Positions 54,109-63,166 of a stretch of DNA of 64,000 bases are shown here, one piece after another. The stretch is from contig NZ_BCXE01000014.1 of NCBI RefSeq assembly GCF_001894945.1, forward strand, positions 1 to 64,000. The letters are read 5' to 3'. The notes under the pieces are model-generated. The model had not been told where the DNA came from and searched no databases. It saw only the letters and a list, made by a program, of their open reading frames with translations. The translations under genes and the position numbers were made by a program. Within the stretch, counting starts at the first letter, position 1. Each line of letters opens with the position of its first letter. This DNA is from Rhodococcus ruber NBRC 15591. Lineage in GTDB: Bacteria; Actinomycetota; Actinomycetes; Mycobacteriales; Mycobacteriaceae.

Positions 54109-55062
54109 TCACCAGGCGCGCAGCAGGCGGCTCAGTTCGGTCAGCCACGGCACGGCGACCGCGATGGTGGGCACGACGAGGATGGCGGCGGCCGCGGTGT
54201 AGGCGGTCACGGCGGTGCGCAGGTCCGGGCCGGGTTCGGCGAGGCGCTTGACGCGCAGCACGGTGGAGGGGCCGCCGACGGCGAGGGCGCCCTGGGGGGT
54301 GCGGGCGCCGGCGCAGGCGACCAGGGCCCGGGCCAGCGGGGTGGGGCCGGTGACGCGCACGGCGGAGTCGTCGGCGAGCATCTCGACGAGCAGCTGCACC
54401 GAGCCGAGCGCGGACCGGGACCGTACCCACCGCGGGAAGGCCTCGTAGACGGCGGTGAACGCCTCGAGGACGAGGTCGTGCCGGGCCCGCAGGTGGGAGT
54501 GCTCGTGGCGGAGGATGGCGCGGATCTCGTCGTCGGCGAGGTGGTCGAGGGTGCCTTCGCTGAGCACGACCCGGTGCCGCAGGCCCGGCAGGCAGTAGGC
54601 GACGGGTTCGGCGGTGTCGAGGACGCGCACGTGGGACAGCTGCCGCACCGAGGCGCCGCTGTCGCGCCGGTCGAGCAGATCGACGAGCATGCGGTGCCGG
54701 GCCCGGCGGCGGCGGGTGCGGACACCGACGCGCAGAATCGAGTACATCAGCCGTGCACCGATGAGCAGGGTGAGGGCGAAGACCACGACGTAGGTCAGCC
54801 ACAGGGGCAGGCCGAGCGCGTCGATCTCCTGGAGTGGGGCGGTGGTGGGGCGGCCGTCCTCACCGGGGACGAGCAGCAGCGATGCGATGGCCAGGCCGGA
54901 ACTGAACGCGGACAGCACGGCCGCGAGCGCCACCGCCTGCCACAGCACGAGGGCGGGGCGGGGGTTGCGGTACGGCCAGGTGGCGCGGCTGAGCAGGGCC
55001 GGGACCGGCCCGGCCAGCAGCAGCGCGAGGATGCCGAAGACCAGCGCGGTGGTCGCGTTCAT
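54109..55062 (-). CDS. M56-family membrane metallopeptidase (BlaR1-like, no sensor domain)
   Basis: 317 residues from ATG. Four transmembrane helices surround a zinc-protease site RHEHSHLRARHD, with His186, Glu187 and His190. There is no C-terminal penicillin-binding sensor, so it resembles Rv1845c rather than staphylococcal BlaR1. It is expected to cleave the BlaI repressor, or another protein, in response to a membrane signal. It lies 17 bases after blaI, forming the repressor/protease pair. Confidence 0.87.
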   Translation of the reverse strand: MNATTALVFGILALLLAGPVPALLSRATWPYRNPRPALVLWQAVALAAVLSAFSSGLAIASLLLVPGEDGRPTTAPLQEIDALGLPLWLTYVVVFALTLLIGARLMYSILRVGVRTRRRRARHRMLVDLLDRRDSGASVRQLSHVRVLDTAEPVAYCLPGLRHRVVLSEGTLDHLADDEIRAILRHEHSHLRARHDLVLEAFTAVYEAFPRWVRSRSALGSVQLLVEMLADDSAVRVTGPTPLARALVACAGARTPQGALAVGGPSTVLRVKRLAEPGPDLRTAVTAYTAAAAILVVPTIAVAVPWLTELSRLLRAW

Positions 55063-55079
55063 GGCACCGAGTGTGCCAG

Positions 55080-55502
55080 TCAGCTCGCCCGACCGGTACC
55101 CGGGTCGGCGACGGTGGGACGGGTGGGCCCGTCCTGCTGGGCCTCGAGCGCGGCGAGGGCCTCGCGCAGCGCGGCGGCCTCGTCGGGGTTGACACGCCCG
55201 ATGAAGTGGACGAGGGCGGCGACCCGGCCGGCGGACTCGTCGGCCTGGTCGAGGGCGTCGACCATGAGGCTGGCGACGAGTTCTTCGCGGCCGTGCACCG
55301 GGACGTACCGGTGGGCGCGGTCGTCGCGCTGCTGGATGACGAGGTTCTTCTTCGCGAGGCGCTGGAGAACGGTCATGACGGTGGTGTACGCGAGGGAGCG
55401 CCGGGCGGCGAGGGCCTCGTGGACCTGCCGGACGGTCTGCGGTTCGGTGGAGGACCACAGGTGGTCCATCACTGCGCGTTCGAGTTCTCCGAGTGCTGCC
55501 AT
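55080..55502 (-). CDS. blaI: BlaI/MecI-family repressor
   Basis: 140 residues from ATG. Winged helix at residues 1-75 (LGELERAVMDHLWSSTEPQTVRQVHEAL; AYTTVMTVLQRLAKKNLV), then a dimerisation helix. TAAACT at 55509-55514 is a -10 candidate only six bases before the ATG, suggesting a leaderless transcript. The operator at 55537-55555 matches the BlaI consensus, so the gene is autoregulated. Confidence 0.93.
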   Translation of the reverse strand: MAALGELERAVMDHLWSSTEPQTVRQVHEALAARRSLAYTTVMTVLQRLAKKNLVIQQRDDRAHRYVPVHGREELVASLMVDALDQADESAGRVAALVHFIGRVNPDEAAALREALAALEAQQDGPTRPTVADPGTGRAS

Positions 55503-55511
55503 GACACGAGT

Positions 55512-56456
55512 TTACCGGGTCTCCGACGAGCGTGTCGTACTACCCGAAGTAGTACGTGTTCTCGTCTGCGGTCCGCCCGCCGTGCCGAACACGTGCCGGG
55601 TGCCGATCGGCACGACCAGCGGCCGGTCCGAGACCGGGTCGTCGATCACCGCCGCGTCGAGCGCGAACACCTCCCGCAGCAGCTCCTCGGTGATCACCTG
55701 CGCCGGCGGGCCCGCGCGCACGATCCGGCCCTCCTTCATCACCACCAGGTGGTCGCTGTAGCGGATCGCGAGATTCAGATCGTGCAGCACCATCACCACG
55801 GTGCGGCCGAGTTCCGCGTGCAGGCGGTCGACGAGGTCGAGGACCTCCACCGAGTGCGCCAGATCGAGATAGGTGGTCGGCTCGTCGAGCAGCAGCACGT
55901 CGGTGCCCTGCGCCAGCGCCATCGAGATCCATGCCCGCTGACGCTGCCCGCCGGAGAGCTGGTCGACCGGGCGGTCGGCGAGCTCGGTGATGCCGGTCCG
56001 GTCCAGTGCGACGGCGACCTCACCCTCGTCGTCGGCGGACCACTGCCGCAGCCACGACTGGTGCGGATGCCGCCCCCGGGCGACGAGGTCGGCGACGGTC
56101 AGGCCCTCCGGCGCCACCGGCGCCTGCGGCAACATCCCCAGCACCCGCGCGACGTCGCGAGTGCGCATCGAGGAGATCGCGTGCCCGTCGAGCAGCACGC
56201 TGCCGCGACGCGGGCGCAGCAACCGGGCCAGCGCCCGCAGCAGGGTGGACTTGCCGCACCCGTTGGGCCCGATCACGGTGGTGATCACCCCGGGGGGCAC
56301 GGTCAGGTCCAGGCCGTCGACGATGAGCCGGTCGCCGTAGCCGAGCGCGAGGTCCCGCGCGACGAGCCGCGGCGGCGGGGCGGCGCTGTCCACGGCCTCG
56401 GATGGGGGCGCGGCGGTGGGCGCGGCGACGTCGTCGGTGCGGGGGATTCTGGTCAC
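55512..56456 (-). CDS. Iron-siderophore ABC transporter ATP-binding protein
   Basis: 314 residues from GTG overlapping the permease stop (GTGA). Walker [10 protein letters not shown] at 63-71, signature LSGGQRQRA, Walker [17 protein letters not shown] and the switch His in [13 protein letters not shown]: FepC/FecE type. The first 25 residues are an Ala/Pro linker. It powers uptake through the two permeases upstream. Its 3' end overlaps the BlaI operator of the next gene. Confidence 0.93.
   Translation of the reverse strand: MTRIPRTDDVAAPTAAPPSEAVDSAAPPPRLVARDLALGYGDRLIVDGLDLTVPPGVITTVIGPNGCGKSTLLRALARLLRPRRGSVLLDGHAISSMRTRDVARVLGMLPQAPVAPEGLTVADLVARGRHPHQSWLRQWSADDEGEVAVALDRTGITELADRPVDQLSGGQRQRAWISMALAQGTDVLLLDEPTTYLDLAHSVEVLDLVDRLHAELGRTVVMVLHDLNLAIRYSDHLVVMKEGRIVRAGPPAQVITEELLREVFALDAAVIDDPVSDRPLVVPIGTRHVFGTAGGPQTRTRTTSGSTTRSSETR
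55537..55555. promoter_or_regulatory. BlaI operator
   Basis: GTACTAC-N5-GTAGTAC, perfect 7-bp arms. It matches the known actinobacterial BlaI box (TACTAC-N5-GTAGTA). It lies 35 bases upstream of blaI but inside the last codons of the iron ABC ATPase gene. Confidence 0.85.
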
Positions 56457-57550
56457 AGCGACACCTTCCGGTTCGAGCGCACGAGCAGATACAGCAGGAA
56501 CGGACCGCCGAGGGCGGAGGTGACCAGGCCGACGGGCAGCGCGACGGGCAGCACCGTGCGGGCGAGGATGTCGGCGCCGGTGACCAGGGCCGCTCCGGTC
56601 AGGGCGGAGGCGATCAACGGCGGACCGGGGGAGCGCACGAGGCGCAGCGCGATCTGCGGGGCCGCGAGCGCGACGAACCCGATCGGCCCGGCCGCCGCGG
56701 TGGCGACACCGACCAGGGCGCAGGCGGACAGCAGCAACACCGCCCGCTGGGTCTGCAACCGCACGCCGAGCGACCGGGCCGTCTCGTCCCCGAGCCGCAG
56801 GGCACCCATCGTGAAGGCGGCGGTGGCGAGCCAACCGGTCAGGACGGACAGCGCCACCGCCGTCGGCACGACCTGCGACCATCCGGCGCCGTTGAGCGAC
56901 CCGGTGAGCCACACCTGCGCCTGGGACACGTCGTTGATGTCGGCCGAGACCAGCATCCAGTTCGTCAGCGCCACGAACAGCGCGTTGGCGCCGATCCCGA
57001 TCAGCACCAGTCGGAAGCCTTCCACCCCGCCACGCCAGGCCAGGACGTACACCGCCGCGGCGGTGCACAGGGCCCCGCACAGCGCCGCGAGGGGCAACCC
57101 GAGCGCGCCGAGCACCCCGGCGAGCGTCCCGGAACCGGCGGCGACGATGAGCGCGACCGCGGCCGCACTCGCACCGGCGGTGACGCCGAGGATGTCCGGG
57201 CTGGCCAGCGGATTGCGGGACACCGTCTGGGTCAGGGCGCCGGCGACGGCGAGCGCCGCGCCGACGAGCACCGCCGCGAGGCCCCGCGGCAGGCGCAGCT
57301 CCAGGACGATGAACCGGTCGAGTTGCTCCCCACCGCCGGCGAGCACCGAGACCACCTGCGGCACCGACAGCGGATAGTCGCCGCGGCCGAGCCCGACGCA
57401 CAGCAGCAGGAACGTGGCCGCCACCAGAGCCAGGCACAGGAACACCGCGCGCGGTCGCCACACGAGCGAGAGCGTGCCGATCCGCAGTGCCGGCCGGGAC
57501 GGGACCGTCGCCCGGGTCGGGCCGGTGCGTGCCGGCGCGGTGGCGGTCAC
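56453..57550 (-). CDS. FecCD-family iron-siderophore permease (second)
   Basis: 365 residues from GTG overlapping the upstream permease stop. About nine to ten transmembrane helices with [23 protein letters not shown], the hallmark of FecCD/BtuC permeases, and the ATPase-contact loop [11 protein letters not shown]. It forms a heterodimeric channel with the RDD-permease encoded upstream. Confidence 0.92.
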   Translation of the reverse strand: MTATAPARTGPTRATVPSRPALRIGTLSLVWRPRAVFLCLALVAATFLLLCVGLGRGDYPLSVPQVVSVLAGGGEQLDRFIVLELRLPRGLAAVLVGAALAVAGALTQTVSRNPLASPDILGVTAGASAAAVALIVAAGSGTLAGVLGALGLPLAALCGALCTAAAVYVLAWRGGVEGFRLVLIGIGANALFVALTNWMLVSADINDVSQAQVWLTGSLNGAGWSQVVPTAVALSVLTGWLATAAFTMGALRLGDETARSLGVRLQTQRAVLLLSACALVGVATAAAGPIGFVALAAPQIALRLVRSPGPPLIASALTGAALVTGADILARTVLPVALPVGLVTSALGGPFLLYLLVRSNRKVSL

Positions 57551-58965
57551 AGGGCCACCAGCCGGCGCCGGCGCACGAGGGCGATGAAAAACGGTGCGCC
57601 CATCAGGGCGAGGACGATGCCGACCTGCAGCTCCCCGGGGCGGACCACGATCCGGCCGACGACGTCCGCCAGGACGAGCATCACCCCGCCGAGCAGCCCG
57701 GCGTAGGGGAGCAGCCAGCGGTAGTCCGGTCCGGTGATCGCCCGGGCGACGTGCGGGACCACGAGCCCGACGAAGGCGATCGGTCCGCAGGCCGCGGTCG
57801 CGGCGCCGGTGAGAAGGGTGATGGCGACGATGCCGACGGTGCGGGCGGCGACGACGTTCGTGCCCAGGGACCGGGCGACGTCCTCGCCGAGGCCGAGCAC
57901 ATTGAGGCCGGGTGTGTTCACCACGGCCAGCAGCAGTCCGGCCGCGAGGAACGGCAGCACCTGCCACAACACCTCGAGGTCGCGGCCGGCGACCGAGCCG
58001 ACGATCCAGAACCGGTATCCGTCGAGCGTGGTCTGGTCGAGCAGCACCACCGCATGCGTCATCGCCTGCAGGAAGAACGCCACGGCCGCGCCGGCCAGGG
58101 CCAGGGTCAACGGTCCGGCGCGGCCGCCTCCGAGGGAGGACAACCCGAAGACCACGACGCTGGCGGTGAGCGACCCGGCGAAGGCGAACCACAGGTACTG
58201 CCCGGGGGTGGCCATCCCGAGCAGGTAGATCGAGAGCACCACGAAGAAGGCTGCTCCGGCGTTGAGTCCGAGCAGGCCCGCGTCGGCCAGGGGGTTGCGG
58301 GTGTGACCCTGGATGAGGGCGCCGGCGACGCCGAGAGCGATGCCCACCACGAGTCCGAGCACGGTGCGCGGGATCCGCAGGGTGTGCACGATGACGTCGG
58401 TGTCGGAGCCGTCGTCGGTGGTGAGAGCGTGGACGACCTCGGCGATGGTCATCGGCCGGGCGCCGACGGCGATCCCGGCGAGCAGCACCACCGTCAGTAT
58501 CGCGGCGATGGCCAGCAGACCGAGCAGGCGGCGACGGCGGACGGCGCCGACGCTCGTGTCGGCGGCGAGGGGGACGAATCCGTCGGCGGCCGCGACGCGC
58601 TCGGTGACGACCTCGGTGCCGCGGCGCAGGAGGGCGCGCCGCGCGCCGACCGGCCCGCCGTGGCCGCGGTCGCGGGTGACCAGTCCGGTCCACTGTTTGC
58701 CGAGGCTGCGTCCGGTGGTGCCTTCGCGGTGCCCGCGGTTGTACCACCACAGGCCGACGGTGACGGCGAGGGCCGTTCCACCGAAGACGACACGGTCGGT
58801 CTGTCCGCCGCCGTGGGCGTCGGACAGGGCGCGTACGAGCAGCACACCGACGACGGCGGGCACGGCGAGCAGACCCAGGTCGCCGGCTTCGGCGGCGAGA
58901 CGGCGGGGGAGGGAGGGGGCGTCCGCGACGGGCGGCGGCGTCTCCGGGGGGCGGAGGGTGGTCAC
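57547..58965 (-). CDS. RDD-domain/FecCD fusion permease for ferric siderophore
   Basis: 472 residues from GTG with GAGGAG upstream. The C-terminal part (about 145-470) is a complete FecCD permease: [23 protein letters not shown], and the ATPase-contact [11 protein letters not shown]. The first 120 residues instead match an RDD domain: Arg21/Arg22, Asp29, two membrane helices and [15 protein letters not shown] at 85-99. Such an N-terminal RDD fusion is not a standard part of siderophore permeases. First gene of the operon, read from an IdeR-box promoter. No substrate-binding lipoprotein gene is nearby. Confidence 0.88.
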   Translation of the reverse strand: MTTLRPPETPPPVADAPSLPRRLAAEAGDLGLLAVPAVVGVLLVRALSDAHGGGQTDRVVFGGTALAVTVGLWWYNRGHREGTTGRSLGKQWTGLVTRDRGHGGPVGARRALLRRGTEVVTERVAAADGFVPLAADTSVGAVRRRRLLGLLAIAAILTVVLLAGIAVGARPMTIAEVVHALTTDDGSDTDVIVHTLRIPRTVLGLVVGIALGVAGALIQGHTRNPLADAGLLGLNAGAAFFVVLSIYLLGMATPGQYLWFAFAGSLTASVVVFGLSSLGGGRAGPLTLALAGAAVAFFLQAMTHAVVLLDQTTLDGYRFWIVGSVAGRDLEVLWQVLPFLAAGLLLAVVNTPGLNVLGLGEDVARSLGTNVVAARTVGIVAITLLTGAATAACGPIAFVGLVVPHVARAITGPDYRWLLPYAGLLGGVMLVLADVVGRIVVRPGELQVGIVLALMGAPFFIALVRRRRLVAL

Positions 58966-59008
58966 AGGCGGTGGGCTCCTCGGGGACGCGTACTCGGCCG
59001 AACGAAGG

Positions 59009-59027
59009 TTAGGTTACCGAAGCCTAT
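59009..59027. promoter_or_regulatory. IdeR/DtxR-like iron box 1
   Basis: TTAGGTTACCGAAGCCTAT matches the TTAGGTTAGSCTAACCTAA consensus at 14 of 19 positions. It lies 44 bases from the permease start, in the 143-base divergent region. Confidence 0.7.
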
Positions 59028-59059
59028 CTTCCAGGCTTGCATCCCCCACGACGTAATGG

Positions 59060-59078
59060 CATGGTTAGGCTTACCTAA
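59060..59078. promoter_or_regulatory. IdeR/DtxR-like iron box 2
   Basis: CATGGTTAGGCTTACCTAA matches the iron-box consensus at 15 of 19 positions. It lies 31 bases before the ATG at 59109, so it probably controls that gene. With box 1 it makes the divergent promoter iron-repressed. Confidence 0.75.
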
Positions 59079-59108
59079 TTGTGACGATCCGCCGATCGGG
59101 AGGTGTGG

Positions 59109-59828
59109 ATGACAACCCTGCTGCCACCGAGATCCACCGCGGTGCAGATCCCCGCGTTCGAGGACACCGACGCCCGCCTGAGGCTGCTGATGCCGCACGC
59201 TCCCCGCGTCTACGCCGTCGCCCGCATCGACGACGAACCCCGCCGACGCTGGTGGCGGCTCGCCGACGCCGACCGGGACCGGCGGATCGCGCTGTTGTAC
59301 GCCCGCGCGCTCGAGGACGTCGCGGACCCGCGGATCGCCGTCGACCAGGTGGCGGCCGCCCTCGTCCACGTCGTCGCGGGCCGGGTCCTCGCCCCCTATC
59401 TGCTCGAGGCGCGCTGCTGGGATCCCGGGCTCGAGAACCTGTGGATCCACCAGGACAGCGACGGCGGCATCGACTGGGCCGCGGTCGCGGACGACACCCT
59501 GCGTGTACTACCCGACGATCCCGCCGTCGCCGACGACGCGGTCGTCGTGCTGCCGTGCGAGGAGGCGCTCGCCCGGTGGACCGCCCACCGTGCCACCACG
59601 GCGCTGCGTGCCGTCCACGCGTCGCTGGCGCAGTGCGCCCCCGCCGAGCAACTGCGCCTGTGGTCCCTGCTCGGCCGCACCGTCGTGGCGGGCGCGGCGC
59701 AGCTCCCCGCCCTGGCCGGCACCTCCCGCACCGTCGCGGCGCGCCGCGGCCAGGTTCTGCTGGATGCGTTCCTGACGCTGGGGGTGCCGGTCCGCGGACT
59801 TGCTAAATTAGGCAAGGCTTACCTATAG
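59109..59828 (+). CDS. Iron-regulated protein, probable siderophore-iron utilisation/reductase-like
   Basis: 239 residues; ATG with GGGAGGTG upstream. No transmembrane helix or signal peptide. I recognise no certain domain. The segments RVLAPYLLEARCWDPGLENLWIH, DGGIDWAAVADDTLRVLP and VVVLPCEEALARW look like the family annotated as iron reductase or iron transporter beside rhodococcal siderophore permeases. There is no C-terminal Cys cluster of the FhuF type. The divergent IdeR boxes and permease operon support a role in releasing or handling siderophore iron. Confidence 0.6.
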   Translation: MTTLLPPRSTAVQIPAFEDTDARLRLLMPHAPRVYAVARIDDEPRRRWWRLADADRDRRIALLYARALEDVADPRIAVDQVAAALVHVVAGRVLAPYLLEARCWDPGLENLWIHQDSDGGIDWAAVADDTLRVLPDDPAVADDAVVVLPCEEALARWTAHRATTALRAVHASLAQCAPAEQLRLWSLLGRTVVAGAAQLPALAGTSRTVAARRGQVLLDAFLTLGVPVRGLAKLGKAYL

Positions 59829-59829
59829 T
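59800..59829 (+). promoter_or_regulatory. Promoter with overlapping third IdeR-like box
   Basis: TTGCTA at 59800-59805 and TATAGT at 59824-59829, 18 bases apart, enclose TTAGGCAAGGCTTACCTAT (59808-59826), 15 of 19 matches to the iron-box consensus. It lies at the very end of the preceding gene, pointing rightward. Confidence 0.55.
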
Positions 59830-59897
59830 TACGAGGCGTTGCTACTGCCGGACCGCGCCGGAGTCCTGAGGGCTGCAGAGACCCCCGGTCCTTCCCA

Positions 59898-59932
59898 CGG
59901 CGGGCCTCGCGTGCACCACGCGAGGCCCGCCG
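59898..59932 (+). terminator. Perfect 16-bp hairpin
   Basis: CGGCGGGCCTCGCGTG and its complement with a CAC loop; no T run follows. It ends the iron gene, or a short transcript of about 100 bases started at the iron-box promoter. Confidence 0.65.
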
Positions 59933-60042
59933 GCTCGTCCCGGCACTGCGTGCCGCCCGCGATGTCCTAGCATCCCTTCCAGACCCGGCGACCGGCGCCG
60001 GGCCCGCGCCAGGGAGCTGGCACGACCCGGACGGAGTGACAC

Positions 60043-60489
60043 ATGACCGATCTGCCCACCCAGGAACAACTCTCCGACCCCGCGGCCGTCACCGCCCAGC
60101 ACAACGACGGCTTCGGGTCCGTCCTCGGCCTCGAGTTCACCGAACTGAGCCCCGACCGGGTCCGCGCCCACTGGACCGTCACCCCGAACCAGCACCAGCC
60201 GTTCGGCATCGTCCACGGCGGCGTCTACTGCGCCGTCGTCGAATCCGTCGCCAGCTTCGCCGGCAGCATCTGGCTCGGCGACCGCGGCAAGGTGGTCGGC
60301 GTCAACAACAACACCGACTTCATCCGCGCCACCCGCGACGGGGTGCTCACCGCCACCGCCACCCCCATCCAGCGCGGACGCAGCCAGCAGCTGTGGCAGG
60401 TCGCGATCACCGACGAGCAGCACCGCACCGTCGCCCACGGGCAGGTGCGCCTGGCCAACATCCTCGATCCCGACGCCCTGGGCAACTGA
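60043..60489 (+). CDS. PaaI-type hotdog thioesterase
   Basis: 148 residues; ATG with GGAG upstream. Hotdog fold with HQPFGIVHGGVYCAVVES (the HGG active-site motif) and GVNNNTDFIRATRDG. Hydrolyses acyl- or aryl-CoA thioesters; equivalent to Rv1847. TAGCAT at 59968-59973 could be its own -10. Confidence 0.87.
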   Translation: MTDLPTQEQLSDPAAVTAQHNDGFGSVLGLEFTELSPDRVRAHWTVTPNQHQPFGIVHGGVYCAVVESVASFAGSIWLGDRGKVVGVNNNTDFIRATRDGVLTATATPIQRGRSQQLWQVAITDEQHRTVAHGQVRLANILDPDALGN

Positions 60490-60526
60490 CCGGCGCCGCG
60501 GGCCTCGAGCCCCCGGCGCCCGCCGC

Positions 60527-61906
60527 TCAGCCCGCGGCGCGTCGCCCGGCGCTGCCGCGCTCGGCCTCCTCGGTACGCCGCTGCAGCCGGTCGATCGCGT
60601 TGCGGGCAAACACCTGCTGCTCCGTCGAGGCCATCTCGTTGCGGCCCCGGGTCAGGAACGTCGTCGCCCACGACAGCAGGGTCGACAGCTTGCTCGAGAA
60701 GCCCACCAGGTACAGCAGGTGGATCCCCAGCCAGGCCACCCAGCCGACGAACCCGCTGATCTCGAGCTTGCCGACCTTCGCGACCGCGCTGAACCGGCTG
60801 ATCGTGGCCATCGACCCCTTGTCGAAATACTTGAATGGCTTGCGTTCGGCCGGATCGTGACCGGACAGGCCCGCCACGATCTGCCGCGCCGCGTACTTGC
60901 CGCCCTGCATCGCCACCTGCGCCAGGCCCGGCAGCTTGTCCAACGACATCATGTCGCCGATGACGAACACATTCGGATGACCGGGCAGCGACAGGTCCGG
61001 ATTCACCAGGACCCGGCCCGCCCGGTCGATCTCGGCGCCGGACTGCTCCGCGAGCCGGCGGCCCAGCGGACTCGCCGACACGCCCGCCGACCACACCTTG
61101 CACTGCGATTCGATCCGGCGCTCGGTGCCGTCCTTGTCCTTGACCGTCAGGCCCGTCGCATCCACGTCGGTGACCATCGCGTTGAGCTGGATCTCCACCC
61201 CCAGCTTCTCGAGGGTCTGGCGGGCCTTGGCGCTGAGCTTGCCCCCGTACACCGGCAACACGTCCGGTGCCCCGTCGAGCAGCACCACCCGGGCGGCCGC
61301 CGGATCGATGTTGCGGAACGCGCCCCGGAGCGTGTGATGGGACAACTCGGCGATCTGTCCCGCGAGTTCCACCCCGGTCGGTCCCGCCCCGACCACCACG
61401 AACGTCAGCAACCGGCGCTGCTCGGCCGGGTCCTCGGCCAGCTCCGCCTGCTCGAACGCCCCCAGGATCCGGCCCCGCAACTCGAGCGCGTCGTCGATCG
61501 TCTTCATGCCGGGCGCGAACTCGGCGAAGTGGTCGTTGCCGAAATACGACTGGCCCGCCCCGGCGGCCACGATCAGACTGTCGAACGGCGTGACCGTCTC
61601 CCGCTCGAGGAATCGGGACGTCACGGTCTGCCGCGTCAGATCGATCGACTCGACGTCGCCGAGCAGTACCTGGGCGTTCTTCTGCTTGCGCAGCACCAGC
61701 CGGGTCGGCGGCGCGATGTCACCCACCGACAGGATGCCCGTCGCCACCTGGTACAGCAGCGGCTGGAAGAGGTGATGGGTGGTCCGAGCGACGACGGTGA
61801 CGTCCACGTCGGCACGTGCGAGGGCCTTGGTAGCGAACAGACCCCCGAATCCGGATCCGATCACCACCACATGATGACGACGTGGCTCAACCGACTGGAT
61901 GCTCAT
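60527..61906 (-). CDS. ndh: Type II NADH dehydrogenase
   Basis: 459 residues from ATG. Two Rossmann motifs: HHVVVIGSGFGGLFATKAL (FAD, about 11-29) and TFVVVGAGPTGVELAGQIAEL (NADH, about 167-187). VFVIGDMM and AMQGGKYAARQI are NDH-2 hallmarks. A C-terminal membrane-anchoring region (about 380-420) is present. It oxidises NADH to reduce menaquinone without proton pumping. Equivalent to Rv1854c. Confidence 0.95.
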   Translation of the reverse strand: MSIQSVEPRRHHVVVIGSGFGGLFATKALARADVDVTVVARTTHHLFQPLLYQVATGILSVGDIAPPTRLVLRKQKNAQVLLGDVESIDLTRQTVTSRFLERETVTPFDSLIVAAGAGQSYFGNDHFAEFAPGMKTIDDALELRGRILGAFEQAELAEDPAEQRRLLTFVVVGAGPTGVELAGQIAELSHHTLRGAFRNIDPAAARVVLLDGAPDVLPVYGGKLSAKARQTLEKLGVEIQLNAMVTDVDATGLTVKDKDGTERRIESQCKVWSAGVSASPLGRRLAEQSGAEIDRAGRVLVNPDLSLPGHPNVFVIGDMMSLDKLPGLAQVAMQGGKYAARQIVAGLSGHDPAERKPFKYFDKGSMATISRFSAVAKVGKLEISGFVGWVAWLGIHLLYLVGFSSKLSTLLSWATTFLTRGRNEMASTEQQVFARNAIDRLQRRTEEAERGSAGRRAAG

Positions 61907-62042
61907 TCCGTGCTCCTCGATGTCTCGGGTCGACCGGGCAATCGGTGGCGGAGGAGCAGCGGGGCTCCCGCGCCGCCCCCAGTCTGTCAGCTATACCCAC
62001 TCGCCACAGGCTTACGCGTCCCGTGACCGCGCCGCCCCGACG

Positions 62043-63074
62043 TCACTCGCGCCGGTCCAGCAGCCCGTAGACCGGGTTGTGCCGGGCGGCGTGCCGGACC
62101 GCGTCGTCCGTCGCCGAGGTGTAGATCTGCACGGTCTGCAGTGACCGGTGGCCGAGCAACTGCTGCAGCTCCACCATCGTCGCCCCGCCGTCGGCCAGGC
62201 TGGTGGCGAAGGTGTGCCGCAGCGCGTGGGCGAGGGCGCCGCGCTTGCGCTCGCTCTCGATGCCCGCCATCCGGTACATCCGCCGCACCCGGTACTGCAG
62301 GGTGCCGCGCGTGATACGCCGGCCGTCGGCGCCGACGAACAGCGGATCGGCCGGGGGATAGCGCTCCCACACCGCGAGTGTCTCGTCGTCGCCGCGCCGG
62401 GGCCGATGCGTCGGCGGGAACCGGGTGTAGCGCTCCTCGAGATACGCCGAGACGATCGCGGTCCAGCTCTGCTCGAGCGGGATCTGCCGCTCCACGGTGC
62501 CCTTGCCCATCACTCGCAGCACGGGGGCACGGGTGCCGCCGAGCACGCTGCCGAGGTCGAGGCGGATCAGCTCCTCCGAACGGATACCGGTCAGCAGCAA
62601 GGTCGCGATCAGCGCCAGGTCGCGCTGCGGCCACTCCCGGCCCGAGGCGGCCGGGCGCTGCGCCTCGACGGTGAGGGTGTCCACGAGTTGCCCGATCGCC
62701 TTGGGCGTGAACGACTTCGGGGTGTGCTGGGGGCGCTTCGGCTGGGCGATCGACGCCATCGGGTTGCCCTCCGACACGCCTTCGGAGACCAGGAAGTTGC
62801 AGAAACTGTTCCACACCGACCAGGCCCGCCGCACCGACGCCGGCTGCCGCTCCCGCGCGAAGGCGGCGAACGCCGAGCGCATCGCCCGGATCGTGATGTC
62901 CTGCACGCACAGCTCGTCCGGGGCGACCGAGAGGCGGACGGCGAGTTCCCCGCACACCGCCTGCAGATCCAGCCGGTACGCCTTGATCGTGTGCGCGGAC
63001 CGCTTCGCCGTCTGCAGCGTCTCGAGGTACGCGGCCACCCAGTCCAGCAACCCCGGATCCACCCGGCCCGTCAT
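62043..63074 (-). CDS. Tyrosine-type site-specific recombinase
   Basis: 343 residues from ATG with GGGGAGGG upstream. SAM-like N-terminal domain (about 10-110), then a catalytic domain: Arg in TGIRSEELIRLD, HALRHTFATSLADGG, LGHRS and the Tyr nucleophile in TVQIYTSA. More distant from XerC/XerD than the gene at 10858. It stands alone, with no att repeats, excisionase or phage genes beside it. Could be a Xer paralogue or the integrase of a lost element. Confidence 0.88.
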   Translation of the reverse strand: MTGRVDPGLLDWVAAYLETLQTAKRSAHTIKAYRLDLQAVCGELAVRLSVAPDELCVQDITIRAMRSAFAAFARERQPASVRRAWSVWNSFCNFLVSEGVSEGNPMASIAQPKRPQHTPKSFTPKAIGQLVDTLTVEAQRPAASGREWPQRDLALIATLLLTGIRSEELIRLDLGSVLGGTRAPVLRVMGKGTVERQIPLEQSWTAIVSAYLEERYTRFPPTHRPRRGDDETLAVWERYPPADPLFVGADGRRITRGTLQYRVRRMYRMAGIESERKRGALAHALRHTFATSLADGGATMVELQQLLGHRSLQTVQIYTSATDDAVRHAARHNPVYGLLDRRE

Positions 63075-63166
63075 GACCCTCCCCGCATCCCGGTCGTACA
63101 CCTGTGCGATACCAGTGTGACATCCGGGGCCGACGGGAACGGTGCGACCCGGCGGGCGGCCACGGC

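Noticed and set aside
59508-59513. Second BlaI site (TACTAC)
   Set aside because: Half-site only, inside a coding region, with no matching GTAGTA arm.
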